Origin: Flavobacteriales bacterium
Lineage (GTDB): Bacteria > Bacteroidota > Bacteroidia > Flavobacteriales_F > PHOS-HE28
Direction: 5' to 3'
DNA: 64,000 bases
Assembly: GCA_016710015.1 (NCBI GenBank)
Contig: JADJLR010000003.1
Location: forward strand, 186,001 to 250,000
Of the stretch, positions 18,739 to 27,987 are shown one piece after another. The translations under genes and the position numbers were made by a program. The notes below the pieces were generated by a model, which ran no database searches, had not been told where the DNA came from, and was given only the letters and a program-made list of their open reading frames with translations. Each line of letters starts with the position of its first letter. Positions within the stretch are counted from its first letter, which is position 1.

Positions 18739-19674
18739 TTAAAGGAATCTGACGTTCTTATAGATCTGAAGGTCTGGTTTCTTCACCAGAAGCATGCAGT
18801 AGTTCAGCATGATCTCATGGCTGCCACTACTGTAATTCTTTAGTCGAGAGGTGGTGACATCGTAGCTGTAACCGATCTTGAACATGCTCGTCTTGTCCTT
18901 ACCGGTGGCTATTTGGTAGCCGATCAACGGTGCGATGGCATCCTCCGTACGATAGGAAACGCCAAGCCACACTTGGTTATTATAGAGGAACGTGGCCGTG
19001 AGGTCCACTTGGGTCGAAGTTCCGTCGCTCTTGATCAAGGTGGAAGGCTGGAGCACGTACTTCTTGTCCCCACCTATGGCCCAATCGTAACCAGCTTGCA
19101 CCCAATAGTGCCGTACCCCTTTTATACTCACGTCCTTGAGTTCCGGTTCGGTGAGGTGCGTGCTGCTGATCCCGATATAGAAGGTTGGACTGGTGTAGTA
19201 CAAACCAGCTCCCAGATCGAACTTGGAGTCGGACTGTCCATTCCCTGGGATCGCGGCATCATCCGCCGGATTGTCCCGTGCGATCCAGTTGCTGCCCAAA
19301 GAATGGGCCAACAGGCCGGCCGAGAGGCCGACCCCAAAGGTTCCAGGTCCGATCTTGCGGTGGAAGGAATAACTCAGGCGAGCGAAATTGCTTTTTTGCT
19401 GACCCAACTCATCGAAGTACACACTCAAACCAACCCCGCTGCTGATCTTGGCGATCGGCATTTGCGCATTGAGCAGTCCGGTCTTCGGTGCTCCTTCGAA
19501 TCCCGACCATTGCTGCCGGAAGAATCCGGTAACACACAATTGACCATTGGTTCCAGCAACAGCTGGGTTCACCGACAGGCGATCGAACATGTATTGGGTC
19601 AGTTGCGGGTCTTGCTGCGCAAAAGAAGCGCTCGCTACCACCATGCCGACCACTGCGGTAAGTATCCCCCTCAT
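18739..19674 (-). CDS. PorP/SprF family T9SS outer-membrane protein
   Basis: The 311-residue protein has a signal peptide (MRGILTAVVGMVVASASFAQ) followed by the family opening QQDPQLTQYMFDRLSVNPAVAG. It is a predicted beta-barrel ending in KNVRFL. PorP/SprF proteins dock T9SS cargo or link to the GldKN ring and PorE. The start at 19674 gives a normal signal peptide; a longer in-frame start at 19857 would run into the neighbouring gene. It sits directly upstream of gldK, as in many Flavobacteriales. Confidence 0.92.
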   Translation of the reverse strand: MRGILTAVVGMVVASASFAQQDPQLTQYMFDRLSVNPAVAGTNGQLCVTGFFRQQWSGFEGAPKTGLLNAQMPIAKISSGVGLSVYFDELGQQKSNFARLSYSFHRKIGPGTFGVGLSAGLLAHSLGSNWIARDNPADDAAIPGNGQSDSKFDLGAGLYYTSPTFYIGISSTHLTEPELKDVSIKGVRHYWVQAGYDWAIGGDKKYVLQPSTLIKSDGTSTQVDLTATFLYNNQVWLGVSYRTEDAIAPLIGYQIATGKDKTSMFKIGYSYDVTTSRLKNYSSGSHEIMLNYCMLLVKKPDLQIYKNVRFL

Positions 19675-19703
19675 TCGTGTAATCGTTCTTTTCCGCCCGT
19701 TTT

Positions 19704-19720
19704 GGGGACAACATGTCCCC
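19704..19720 (-). promoter_or_regulatory. Short inverted repeat in the porP/sprF leader
   Basis: GGGGACA and TGTCCCC form a perfect 7-bp inverted repeat with a 3-nt spacer, 30 nt upstream of the start. It could be an operator, a leader hairpin, or the terminator of the ureohydrolase-like gene upstream. Confidence 0.4.
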
Positions 19721-19829
19721 AGGTTCCTCCTCAGAACCGGGGCCAATATAACAACATTCCGAACCGCCAAACCTATGCGTCGATCTCGATCAATAGGGTT
19801 CCTAAGTCGGCGATCTCCCCGTTGGTCCC

Positions 19830-20999
19830 TTAGGAAAGCTTCTGGAAGGTGCGCCACCAGCGGTCCGGCACCTCTTCTCGGCAGGCCATTCGGTAATCAG
19901 AGTATGAACAGGGGACCAAATGATGGCGCTCGAATCGGGCTTCCTGTTCTGCCTTGTACGGGATATCCATCCACCACCGGTCACTCACCGTGCTCTTGTA
20001 AAAGACCAATTCTTGCTCGTGTCCACGGATGGGGATCCGGAAACGGGTGAATCGCTTGCGGTCCAACCATGGCAGGTCGTTCGTTCGGCTACGGAAACCG
20101 TCCAAGAAGCACCAGATCATTTGGGCGGCCAACTGGGCCGTAACAGCATCTTGATCGACCGTGGGGTCCAATTCATAGATACCCACGGACGTGATCTTCT
20201 CGCTAACACCGGCATAACGCATCAGCTGGCAGATCTCTTCGCCGTGGAAACCGTTGGGGCCTGGACGGCTGGTGCCCGGAGCGTCACTGCGGCGCACAGC
20301 ACTCATATCCACGCTCAAGCTATCCCCATTGCGCATCACAGGTTCGGCATCGGCCATGTTCGAACGCAGTTCACCCAATCGGTGGGCATCGAAGAAGAGC
20401 TTGTCCATCAGGTCGATCCCGGGCTGATCAACGAGGTAGGTCTGAAAGCCCAGGTTACTGTAATTGAACAAGTAGTTCGGCTGTCGCAGGACGATATGAC
20501 TGAGGTAGCTGCTATCCGCCAGCCCTTGTCCGGGTTCGCCCAGATCGAAACGGGCATCGATGCACACCAGGTTGGCTGTGCGCTCCAGCTTTTCATAGGC
20601 CAAGTACTGTGAATAGGTATGCCCCTGACCGCCACCAATGATCACAGGGACGATATTCATACGGATCAGCTCGGCCAAGGTCTCGGCGATGGCGTGCTGT
20701 GTAGACGCAGGAGGGGCCACGGGGTGGATATCACCAAGGTCGACGATGGAAAGTTGGGCATTCGGCATATAGAGCCTATAGAGTTCATCGCGTACAGCAT
20801 CCGGGGCGTGCACACATCCACGAGGACGTGCATGGCCAGGATCATCCAACACACCGAACACGGCGATCTGGGCACCTTCCAGCGAGGGGAACTGCTTCGT
20901 GGTATGCGTAAGAAGACCATCACAGATGGTATTCACAGGCCATTCCGGGCGGCCTTTCCCGAAGCGTTCAGAGGGCTTGAAGTAGATGCTGATGTCCAT
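19830..20999 (-). CDS. Ureohydrolase (arginase/formimidoylglutamase)-fold protein, metal ligands altered
   Basis: The 389-residue protein has the ureohydrolase layout: PVIIGGGQGHTYSQ, VCIDARFDLGEP, SLSVDMSAVRRSDAPGTSRPGPNG. Active arginases use GGxH, DxHxD and DxD to bind two Mn ions. Here these read GGGQ, DARFD and DMS, so several ligands are absent and catalysis of the usual type is doubtful. From memory, this variant is conserved in Flavobacteriia between topA and gldK and is commonly labelled formimidoylglutamase. The start is set at MDISIYFKP; an upstream in-frame ATG would add 15 residues without homology. The conserved context hints at a structural or regulatory role (inference). Confidence 0.85.
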   Translation of the reverse strand: MDISIYFKPSERFGKGRPEWPVNTICDGLLTHTTKQFPSLEGAQIAVFGVLDDPGHARPRGCVHAPDAVRDELYRLYMPNAQLSIVDLGDIHPVAPPASTQHAIAETLAELIRMNIVPVIIGGGQGHTYSQYLAYEKLERTANLVCIDARFDLGEPGQGLADSSYLSHIVLRQPNYLFNYSNLGFQTYLVDQPGIDLMDKLFFDAHRLGELRSNMADAEPVMRNGDSLSVDMSAVRRSDAPGTSRPGPNGFHGEEICQLMRYAGVSEKITSVGIYELDPTVDQDAVTAQLAAQMIWCFLDGFRSRTNDLPWLDRKRFTRFRIPIRGHEQELVFYKSTVSDRWWMDIPYKAEQEARFERHHLVPCSYSDYRMACREEVPDRWWRTFQKLS

Positions 21000-21174
21000 G
21001 ACGGTCGTAGAGGCGGACGAACGACGGATCTTGAATGGATCCACGACCGCAGAAGCGAAGGTCGCATTGGATATGACCGTTCCTTGATGCTAGACAGGAA
21101 TGATGCCCACAACAGGGTGTGGAATGCATACTATTGAAGGGAGCGAAGGAACCTCTCGCCACTGATCGACAAGC

Positions 21175-23808
21175 CTATTCAGACGACTTCTTGGGCGTGG
21201 TTTTCTTGCTCTTGCTCGCCGAAGCTTTCGCGGAGCCTGAGGTGGCCTTCTTAGCTGCAGGCTTCTTCTTGGCAGCTTTCTTCACAGCCTTTTTCGCGCC
21301 TTTTTTTGCTGCGGTCCTAGCACCTCGTCTTCCTTTGCCCTTTCTCTCTGGCGCAGCGGCAAGCAAGGCAGTGGCTTCTTCCAATGTGATGTCAGCTGGT
21401 TCTTTCTCCTTCGGCAGGTTGGCGTTCTTGCTGCCGTCCGTGATGTAAGGTCCATACCGGCCATCGAGGATCTGGATCACCGAACCTTCGAATTCCTTTA
21501 GCACATTCTGCCGGGCACCAGCCTTCTTCGCTTCGACCAGTTCAACGGCACGCTCAAAGGTGACGGTGGCAGGATCCTCGGCTTTCGGGATGTTGGCGTA
21601 AAGCTTCCCGTGTTTCACAAAGGGACCAAAACGACCGCGGCCCTGCACGATCATTTCGCCAAGGTGCTCGCCAAGGTCGCGAGTAGCGTTCGCGATCTTC
21701 TTCAGGTCGATCAGTTCAACGGCGCGGGCTAGTTCGATCTCCAACGGATCATCTTCCGGTGTGAGGCTCGCGTAAGTCGCACCGAGTCGCACGTAGGGGC
21801 CAAAGCGACCAATGCCAACTGTGCAGACCTCACCATCACGTTCACCCAATGTACGTGGCAGTTTGAAAAGATCCAACGCCTCTTGGAAAGTGATGGTCTG
21901 GATGCTCTGGTCCTTCCGAAGGCTTGCGAAGCGTGGCTTCTCTTCATCCTCTACCTCACCGATCTGGATCATAGGCCCGAAACGACCGATCCGCGAATAG
22001 ATCTTCTTGCCGCTGACCGGATCCACGCCCAGTTCTCGGGCACCTGTGGCACGTTCGGCGGTCTCGCTCACAATTCCGATGGTCTCATGGAACGGTTTGT
22101 AGAAGCGAGCGATCATCTCACGCCAATTCTCCTTGCCCTCGGCGATCACATCGAACTCCTCCTCCACCTTGGCCGTGAAGTTGAGATCGACCACCGTCGG
22201 GAAATGCTCCACGAGGAAGTCGTTCACGACCATACCGATGTCCGTTGGGAAGAGCTTCTGCTTCTCTGCACCCACATTCTCCGTAGCCGTGTTGTCGGTT
22301 ACCGCGTTGTCCACCAACGAGAGGATGCGGTATTGGCGTTTCGTTCCTTCTCGATCCTCCTTCACCACGTATCCTTTCTTCTGCACGGTGCTGATCGTGG
22401 CGGCATACGTGCTAGGCCGTCCGATGCCAAGTTCTTCGAGCTTCTTCACCAAGCTGGCCTCCGTGTAGCGCGGAGCCGGGCGATCGAATCGCTGGGTGGC
22501 GAGCATTTCGCGCAAGCCAAGTAGTTCGCCCTGCTTCATCTCTGGCAGCAGGCCCTCTTGCTCCTCGCTGTCCTCCTCGTCCTTCCCTTCCATATAGACT
22601 TTCAGGAAGCCATCGAAGAGGATCACTTCGCCAGATGCCTTCAACGGTTGGCCGGGGCGGGTGCTGATGGCGATGTCCACCACGGTCTTCTCCAGTTCAG
22701 CATCGGCCATTTGGCTGGCGAGGGTACGTTTCCAAATGAGGTCGTACAAACGTTCGGCATCGCGATCGGCACCGGCATTGCGCACCATCATGTCCGCCGG
22801 ACGGATGGCCTCGTGTGCTTCCTGGGCTCCTTTGCTCTTGCTCGTATACCGACGGCTCTTGCTGTATCGCGCCCCGTATTGATCGGTGATCTGCGCGGCG
22901 GCGGCAGCAATGGCACTTTCACTCAGGTTCACCGAATCGGTACGCATATAAGTGATGTGCCCTTGCTCGTACAACCCTTGGGCGATGCGCATGGTGCGAT
23001 CCACGCCATAGCCGAGTTTGCGACTGGCCTCCTGCTGCAAAGTCGATGTGGTGAACGGTGCCGCAGGTGTGCGCTTGCCGGGTTTCTTCTCCACAGCTTC
23101 CACGGTGAACGCGGCACCAAGACAGCCCTGGAGGAAATCCATGGCTTCGGGCTCGGTGGTAAATCGTCCGGGCAGTTCGGCCTTCACTTGCGCACCACTT
23201 CCCGTGGTGAAGATGGCCGTGATGCGAAAGGCACTCTTGCTGTTGAAATCGAGGATCTCGCGTTCACGCTCCACGATGATGCGCACGGCCACGCTTTGCA
23301 CTCGGCCTGCACTCAGGCTAGGTTTCACTTTGCGCCAAAGCACGGGGCTCAGTTCATACCCCACCAAACGGTCCAGCACGCGGCGTGCTTGTTGGGCATC
23401 CACCAAGTGAATGTCGATCTCGCGCGGGTTCTCGATGGCCTGCATCACGGCCGTCTTCGTGATCTCGTTGAAGGTGATGCGTTTGACCTTGTCGCCGGAC
23501 AGGCCGAGCGCTTCCTTCAGGTGCCAACTGATCGCCTCTCCTTCACGGTCTTCATCCGTGGCGAGCCACACGGTAGTGGCTTTGTCCGCTTCCTTCTGCA
23601 GTTGTCGCAGACGGTCCTTCTTGTCGTCGGGTATGACGTATGTGGGTTCGAACCCATGTTCCACATCCACACTGAGATCGCGCTCCGGAAGGTCCCTAAC
23701 GTGCCCATAACTACTGAGCACAGTGAACCCTTCGCCGAGGTACTTCTCGATCGTTTTCGCCTTTGCAGGAGACTCCACAATGACCAGATCGCTGCTTTTC
23801 TTCGCCAT
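21175..23808 (-). CDS. topA: DNA topoisomerase I
   Basis: Type IA topoisomerase that relaxes negative supercoils. The 877-residue protein has an N-terminal TOPRIM domain (VIVESPAKAKTIEKYLG, then the acidic ATDEDREGEAISWHL), the catalytic-tyrosine motif GHITYMRTDSVNLS near residue 290, and LEELGIGRPSTYA. Repeated C-terminal modules (GRFGPYVRLG, GRFGPFVKHG and GRYGPYITDG) replace the zinc fingers of E. coli TopA. A Lys/Ala-rich tail ends the protein. The RFGP modules and basic tail are typical of Bacteroidota. Confidence 0.96.
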   Translation of the reverse strand: MAKKSSDLVIVESPAKAKTIEKYLGEGFTVLSSYGHVRDLPERDLSVDVEHGFEPTYVIPDDKKDRLRQLQKEADKATTVWLATDEDREGEAISWHLKEALGLSGDKVKRITFNEITKTAVMQAIENPREIDIHLVDAQQARRVLDRLVGYELSPVLWRKVKPSLSAGRVQSVAVRIIVEREREILDFNSKSAFRITAIFTTGSGAQVKAELPGRFTTEPEAMDFLQGCLGAAFTVEAVEKKPGKRTPAAPFTTSTLQQEASRKLGYGVDRTMRIAQGLYEQGHITYMRTDSVNLSESAIAAAAAQITDQYGARYSKSRRYTSKSKGAQEAHEAIRPADMMVRNAGADRDAERLYDLIWKRTLASQMADAELEKTVVDIAISTRPGQPLKASGEVILFDGFLKVYMEGKDEEDSEEQEGLLPEMKQGELLGLREMLATQRFDRPAPRYTEASLVKKLEELGIGRPSTYAATISTVQKKGYVVKEDREGTKRQYRILSLVDNAVTDNTATENVGAEKQKLFPTDIGMVVNDFLVEHFPTVVDLNFTAKVEEEFDVIAEGKENWREMIARFYKPFHETIGIVSETAERATGARELGVDPVSGKKIYSRIGRFGPMIQIGEVEDEEKPRFASLRKDQSIQTITFQEALDLFKLPRTLGERDGEVCTVGIGRFGPYVRLGATYASLTPEDDPLEIELARAVELIDLKKIANATRDLGEHLGEMIVQGRGRFGPFVKHGKLYANIPKAEDPATVTFERAVELVEAKKAGARQNVLKEFEGSVIQILDGRYGPYITDGSKNANLPKEKEPADITLEEATALLAAAPERKGKGRRGARTAAKKGAKKAVKKAAKKKPAAKKATSGSAKASASKSKKTTPKKSSE

Positions 23809-23853
23809 GTATCCTTACCTATTGGCACACCCCGAAAGGTGAAAATGAGGCGG

Positions 23854-23861
23854 CAAAGAAA
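23854..23861 (-). promoter_or_regulatory. Probable -7 box upstream of topA
   Basis: TTTCTTTG on the minus strand differs from TAnnTTTG at one position and lies about 46 nt before the topA ATG. Confidence 0.4.
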
Positions 23862-24181
23862 GGCACATGGATCGATGTTGGAGGGTCCGACCTGCTGACC
23901 GTGTATACTTCCCCTATGGGGAAGGAAATTTTCCACACGAAGATCATGAGTGATAGGGATCCGAACCGGAGCATCCGTATCCTATGGGTACCTCGAAGGA
24001 CCGGTCTATCTCTATTGCGAGAATACAAGGGTGCGAGGGGCTGGCTCCCGTGGACCCTCATACTATCGCACTCATTCACCTCTGGGCCCAAGGGTAAGGG
24101 AGACGGGATCTTCTTTACCGACCCAAGGATCTGTCATGGAACAGATCGATGGGCGACCATCCGACCGATGTTAGGAAGATC
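23862..24181. other. Intergenic region between divergent topA and msrB
   Basis: No gene seen. It contains a short inverted repeat (CTTCCCC-TAT-GGGGAAG, 23908-23924) that could be an operator or small hairpin. The remaining 250 nt show short non-conserved frames only. Confidence 0.5.
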
Positions 24182-24721
24182 ATGGAACCATTGAAGAGCA
24201 CCATTTTCGCAGCCGGACTCGTGTTGATCGGTTGTGGCAACAGCACCGGCCAAACCCAACTCCCATCCACGGATCAGATGAACCAATACGACCATCGTAC
24301 GAATCCTTACTACTCCCATACCGACACCGCCAAGCTCGCAGTGCCGTTGACCGAGTGGAAGAAGCTTTTACCCGAAGACCTTTACTACATTGCCTACGAG
24401 AAAGGGACCGAGCGGGCATTCACAGGGAAGTATTGGGATTTCGATGGCTTGGGCACATACGCCTGTGCCGTCTGTGGCAATAGGCTATTCCAAGCGGATG
24501 CCAAGTTCGCGAGCAGTTGCGGTTGGCCTAGTTTCTTCAAGGCCGAGCGCGACAATGCCATCGAGTACCACGCCGACCGCACCTTCGGCATGGAGCGGAC
24601 CGAGGTCACTTGTGGCCGTTGCGGCGCGCACTTGGGACACCTCTTCGATGATGGTCCTCCACCGACCGGCAAGCGGTATTGCATCAACTCGGTGAGCTTG
24701 GAATTCTTGGGGACGAAGTGA
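24182..24721 (+). CDS. msrB: Peptide-methionine (R)-S-oxide reductase MsrB, predicted lipoprotein
   Basis: Reduces methionine-R-sulfoxide in damaged proteins. The 179-residue product has a lipoprotein signal (AAGLVLIGCGNS) and a complete MsrB domain: two CxxC zinc motifs (CAVCGNRLF and CGRCGAHLGHLFDDGPPPTG), CGWPSF, and the catalytic cysteine in RYCINSVSLEF. The lipobox implies action in the periplasm or at the outer membrane, on oxidised envelope proteins. The start at 24182 gives a normal lipoprotein signal; 11 further residues are possible upstream. Confidence 0.94.
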   Translation: MEPLKSTIFAAGLVLIGCGNSTGQTQLPSTDQMNQYDHRTNPYYSHTDTAKLAVPLTEWKKLLPEDLYYIAYEKGTERAFTGKYWDFDGLGTYACAVCGNRLFQADAKFASSCGWPSFFKAERDNAIEYHADRTFGMERTEVTCGRCGAHLGHLFDDGPPPTGKRYCINSVSLEFLGTK

Positions 24722-24755
24722 AGGTAGCGATCGTCGAACCGCCTATATTCGAGGC

Positions 24756-27077
24756 GTGTTCCTACGGACCCTCCCCTTTCTCTGTGCCCTGCTATTGCTC
24801 GCCTGTTCAAGGTCGGGAATAAGCGATGATACCACGTCGGATCAGGATGAGGCCAGTAGTGCCTTGGACCAGTTGATCACCGAGGCGGGTGCACAAGAAC
24901 GTGCGGATGCGGTATTGTCTTTGACACTGGCCGATTCCGCCTTTCGGACGGCCGAGCAACTGAACGATATCCCCCGACAAGCCAGAGCGGGAAGTGTTCT
25001 GCTCTACGCGGCCGTTCAATTGGATTCCTTGGCACTGTTCGAACGACTTGAGCCGATCGTGATTGAACTGTACGAGAACGCAGGAGATGGAGCGGCGCTT
25101 GCACATCACTTGCGGAGGATGGGCGATGCCCATTACCGGAAAGGACTCAGTACCCAAGCAGAAGCATTCTATTCGGAATCCATCCGGAAGGGAATAGAAG
25201 CGGGGGCGGGCAGTGAATTGGCCGAGACCTATTCCTCCATGGGTTCGTTGGTCTTGGAGAATGGCACACCTGCCGAGGCCATTGCACTCCAACGCAAGGC
25301 CTTGACGTTATTGGATAGCATCGGTCTGGATAGTATTCCCCGTATCCGCGCATTGAGCAATTTGGCGCAGGCCATGGCATGGGCCGAGCTCCCGGATTCT
25401 GCGATCCACTACCACGAAGCCGCGATCGCATTGATCGGAACGAACGGGAACCAGCAACTGCTGGCGTGGAACATCCTGAACCTCGGCACCGTGTACATCG
25501 ATAAAGGGCGCTATGAAGAAGCGCTTGTGGAATTGCAGCGCGCACATGACCTGCACGCACAAGCGAACATGCCCTTCGATGCTGCGGCCAGCATCTACTA
25601 CATGGCCTATTGCCATGAACACGTCTCCCCACCGAGCAAGGTGATCAGTTCGTATGAACGGGTGATCGCAGTCTATGACAGTTTGGACATGCCTCACCGC
25701 AGCATGGTCGGGCACAGTGCCTTGGGGCGTTACCTGATCGACCTGGACAGTACTCGGTGCGCGGAAAACGGGATGGACGAGCAGGAACGGAATAGGATCG
25801 CGCTGGACCATTGCCGATCCGGTCTAGCGATCTGTAGGACGCTGGATTACCCGAGCCAACTCGGGGATATACTGGATGGCCTGTGCGATATAGAACGGGT
25901 GAATGGTGATCTCGACAGCGCGATGATCCATGCGCAGGAGGCCATCAAGATCCGCGAAAGCACCCATGCTCTGGGTCGTGCTGCTGGATCCTATCTGGAT
26001 CTGGGCAGGGTGTTCCATGCCAAAGGGGAGTTACGCGCTTCGGAACGCGCCTACCTTACGGGTCTGGAGCGTATCCGGGACACACCGAATGTGCAGAATG
26101 AAGTAGCGCTTCACGATGCACTACAACTCCTCTATGCGGATCTGGGCCGTTACGCCCTTGCATATGATCACCTACGGAAGACCCGTGCCTTGACCGAGAC
26201 CAATCTGAGCGAGACCAAGCGGCAGGATATCGTGGAACGTGACCTCCAATGGCAGTTCGATCGAAAGCAGTTGGCCGATAGCCTCGCTGCGGCGTTGCAA
26301 CTGCGCACGGAAGCGGACCTTCGGGTGATCGCGGAATTGCGGTCCGAGCGCGCCGAGACCCGGACCTGGATCATCGGTGGAGGCGGAGTGGTTTTGTTGG
26401 GTGCGGGTTCATTGCTCGTTGCAATGGATCGCCGCCGCCGTCGGGAAGCGTTCGCCAAACAAGCCGCACAACTGGAGATCAAAGCGCTGCGTGCACAGAT
26501 GAATCCGCATTTCCTTTTCAATGCCTTGAACAGCATCGGTGCCTTCATCCGAAACCACGAACCGGAGAAAGCGCATGGCTTCATTGCCCAATTCGCCCGC
26601 TTGGTGCGCTTGGTGCTGGAGAACAGCCGCAAGACCGAGGTGCCACTGAAAAGCGACCTGGAAGCCTTGGCGCTATACGTGGGTCTGGAACAGGCGCGTA
26701 CCCAGAACCGGTTCGCGTACCTCTTGGAACTTGCATCGGGGATCGATCCGGAGACCGTGATGGTGCCACCGATGGTGATCCAGCCCTTCGTGGAGAACGC
26801 CATCTGGCATGGCTTGGAAGGCAAGGAGCACGGGGGTGAAGTGGTAGTGGCGATCGACCAAAAGAACGGCCTACTACGGATCGTGGTTCGCGATAACGGG
26901 TGCGGGTTGAAGCGGGCTGCTGCACAAGGCGACAACGGGCATTCCCACCGCTCCGTGGGCACCACGATCACCACGGAACGCTTGGATCTTCTGGCACAAC
27001 AGAAGGGTGAACGGGCGGGCTGGAAGTATGTGGAACGACCGATCGGCACGGAAGTGGAGATACGACTTCCCATTTGA
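24756..27077 (+). CDS. TPR-containing LytS/YehU-type sensor histidine kinase
   Basis: The 773-residue product has a lipoprotein-like or signal N-terminus (LCALLLLACSRSG) and about 450 residues of TPR-like helical repeats. A transmembrane helix near residue 545 (TWIIGGGGVVLLGAGSLLVAM) leads into a cytoplasmic His_kinase (PF06580) domain with QMNPHFLFNALNSIGAFI (phospho-acceptor His) and PPMVIQPFVENAIWHGL, and a C-terminal ATPase with DNGCG. The start is GTG. A near-consensus -7 box (TATATTCG) ends about 7 nt upstream, so the mRNA may be almost leaderless. It is paired with the LytTR regulator downstream. Confidence 0.9.
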   Translation: MFLRTLPFLCALLLLACSRSGISDDTTSDQDEASSALDQLITEAGAQERADAVLSLTLADSAFRTAEQLNDIPRQARAGSVLLYAAVQLDSLALFERLEPIVIELYENAGDGAALAHHLRRMGDAHYRKGLSTQAEAFYSESIRKGIEAGAGSELAETYSSMGSLVLENGTPAEAIALQRKALTLLDSIGLDSIPRIRALSNLAQAMAWAELPDSAIHYHEAAIALIGTNGNQQLLAWNILNLGTVYIDKGRYEEALVELQRAHDLHAQANMPFDAAASIYYMAYCHEHVSPPSKVISSYERVIAVYDSLDMPHRSMVGHSALGRYLIDLDSTRCAENGMDEQERNRIALDHCRSGLAICRTLDYPSQLGDILDGLCDIERVNGDLDSAMIHAQEAIKIRESTHALGRAAGSYLDLGRVFHAKGELRASERAYLTGLERIRDTPNVQNEVALHDALQLLYADLGRYALAYDHLRKTRALTETNLSETKRQDIVERDLQWQFDRKQLADSLAAALQLRTEADLRVIAELRSERAETRTWIIGGGGVVLLGAGSLLVAMDRRRRREAFAKQAAQLEIKALRAQMNPHFLFNALNSIGAFIRNHEPEKAHGFIAQFARLVRLVLENSRKTEVPLKSDLEALALYVGLEQARTQNRFAYLLELASGIDPETVMVPPMVIQPFVENAIWHGLEGKEHGGEVVVAIDQKNGLLRIVVRDNGCGLKRAAAQGDNGHSHRSVGTTITTERLDLLAQQKGERAGWKYVERPIGTEVEIRLPI

Positions 27078-27140
27078 CCACAGATGCTTGCCCCGAACAC
27101 CCATTCGCCTTTCCACTATTTTCGAAGCCGAACCTCTCCC

Positions 27141-27884
27141 ATGAAAGCCACCGCTTGCATCATCGACGATGAGATCCATTGCCGATCCACCTTGCACGAG
27201 ATCCTGTCGGAGCGCCATCCAGGCATTGAATGCCTAGGGTCGGCGGACAATGTTGCCGATGGCATAGCCTTGGTGAAGAGCAAACGGCCGGAGATCCTCT
27301 TTCTCGATATCGAATTGGGGCGCATGACGGGTTTCGACCTGTTGAAGGCCATTGCACCGTTGCGGCCGCATGTGATCTTCACCACCGCCCACGAGGGCTA
27401 TGCGGTGCGCGCCATTCGTTTCAATGCACTGGATTACTTATTGAAGCCAGTTGTACCGGAGGAATTGGACGAGGCCGTGCTGAAAGCGATCGGCGAGATC
27501 TCCAACGGCCACCGGGTAGGTGACATGCCTTCGTTGCTGGGCACCATGATGAGCGACCGCCAGATCGCACTTCCGGTAAGCAATGGTTTGGCCGTGGTCC
27601 ACTTGGACGACATCATGTATTGCAGCAGCGACAACAACTACACGGAGGTATTCGCCCGTGGCGAGAAGAAGCCATACGTGATCAGCAGGCCCTTGAGTGA
27701 GTTCGATAGTTTCTTAGTACCGCAGGGCTTCGTGCGGATCCACCAGAGCCATTTGGTACACCGCAAGCACATCAAGCGCTACGTGAAGGGAGAGGGCGGC
27801 GAAGTGATCATGATGGATGGTCGCAACTTACCGGTAAGCCGCCGACAAAAGGCGGATCTGATGGAGGCCTTGGAGAAGCTATAG
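27141..27884 (+). CDS. LytTR-family response regulator
   Basis: The 247-residue protein has a receiver domain (acidic pair in CIIDDE, phospho-Asp in ILFLDIELG, TAHEGYAVRAIRF, and the Lys in DYLLKPV) and a C-terminal LytTR DNA-binding domain (YCSSDNNYTEVF, FVRIHQSHLVHRKHIKRY, LPVSRRQKADLMEAL). It is the cognate regulator of the kinase gene 63 nt upstream. The start is set at MKATACIIDDE; the in-frame extension upstream lacks homology. Targets may include the adjacent surface-protein genes (inference). Confidence 0.94.
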   Translation: MKATACIIDDEIHCRSTLHEILSERHPGIECLGSADNVADGIALVKSKRPEILFLDIELGRMTGFDLLKAIAPLRPHVIFTTAHEGYAVRAIRFNALDYLLKPVVPEELDEAVLKAIGEISNGHRVGDMPSLLGTMMSDRQIALPVSNGLAVVHLDDIMYCSSDNNYTEVFARGEKKPYVISRPLSEFDSFLVPQGFVRIHQSHLVHRKHIKRYVKGEGGEVIMMDGRNLPVSRRQKADLMEALEKL

Positions 27885-27987
27885 CGCCTTTCGGCACCGA
27901 ATTCTCGGTGGATGGTGCCGGATGCTCAGGGGCGGTAGTTCTTGGGGGAGGTGTGTGTGAGTTTTGGGGAAATAACCCCGGAATCTC

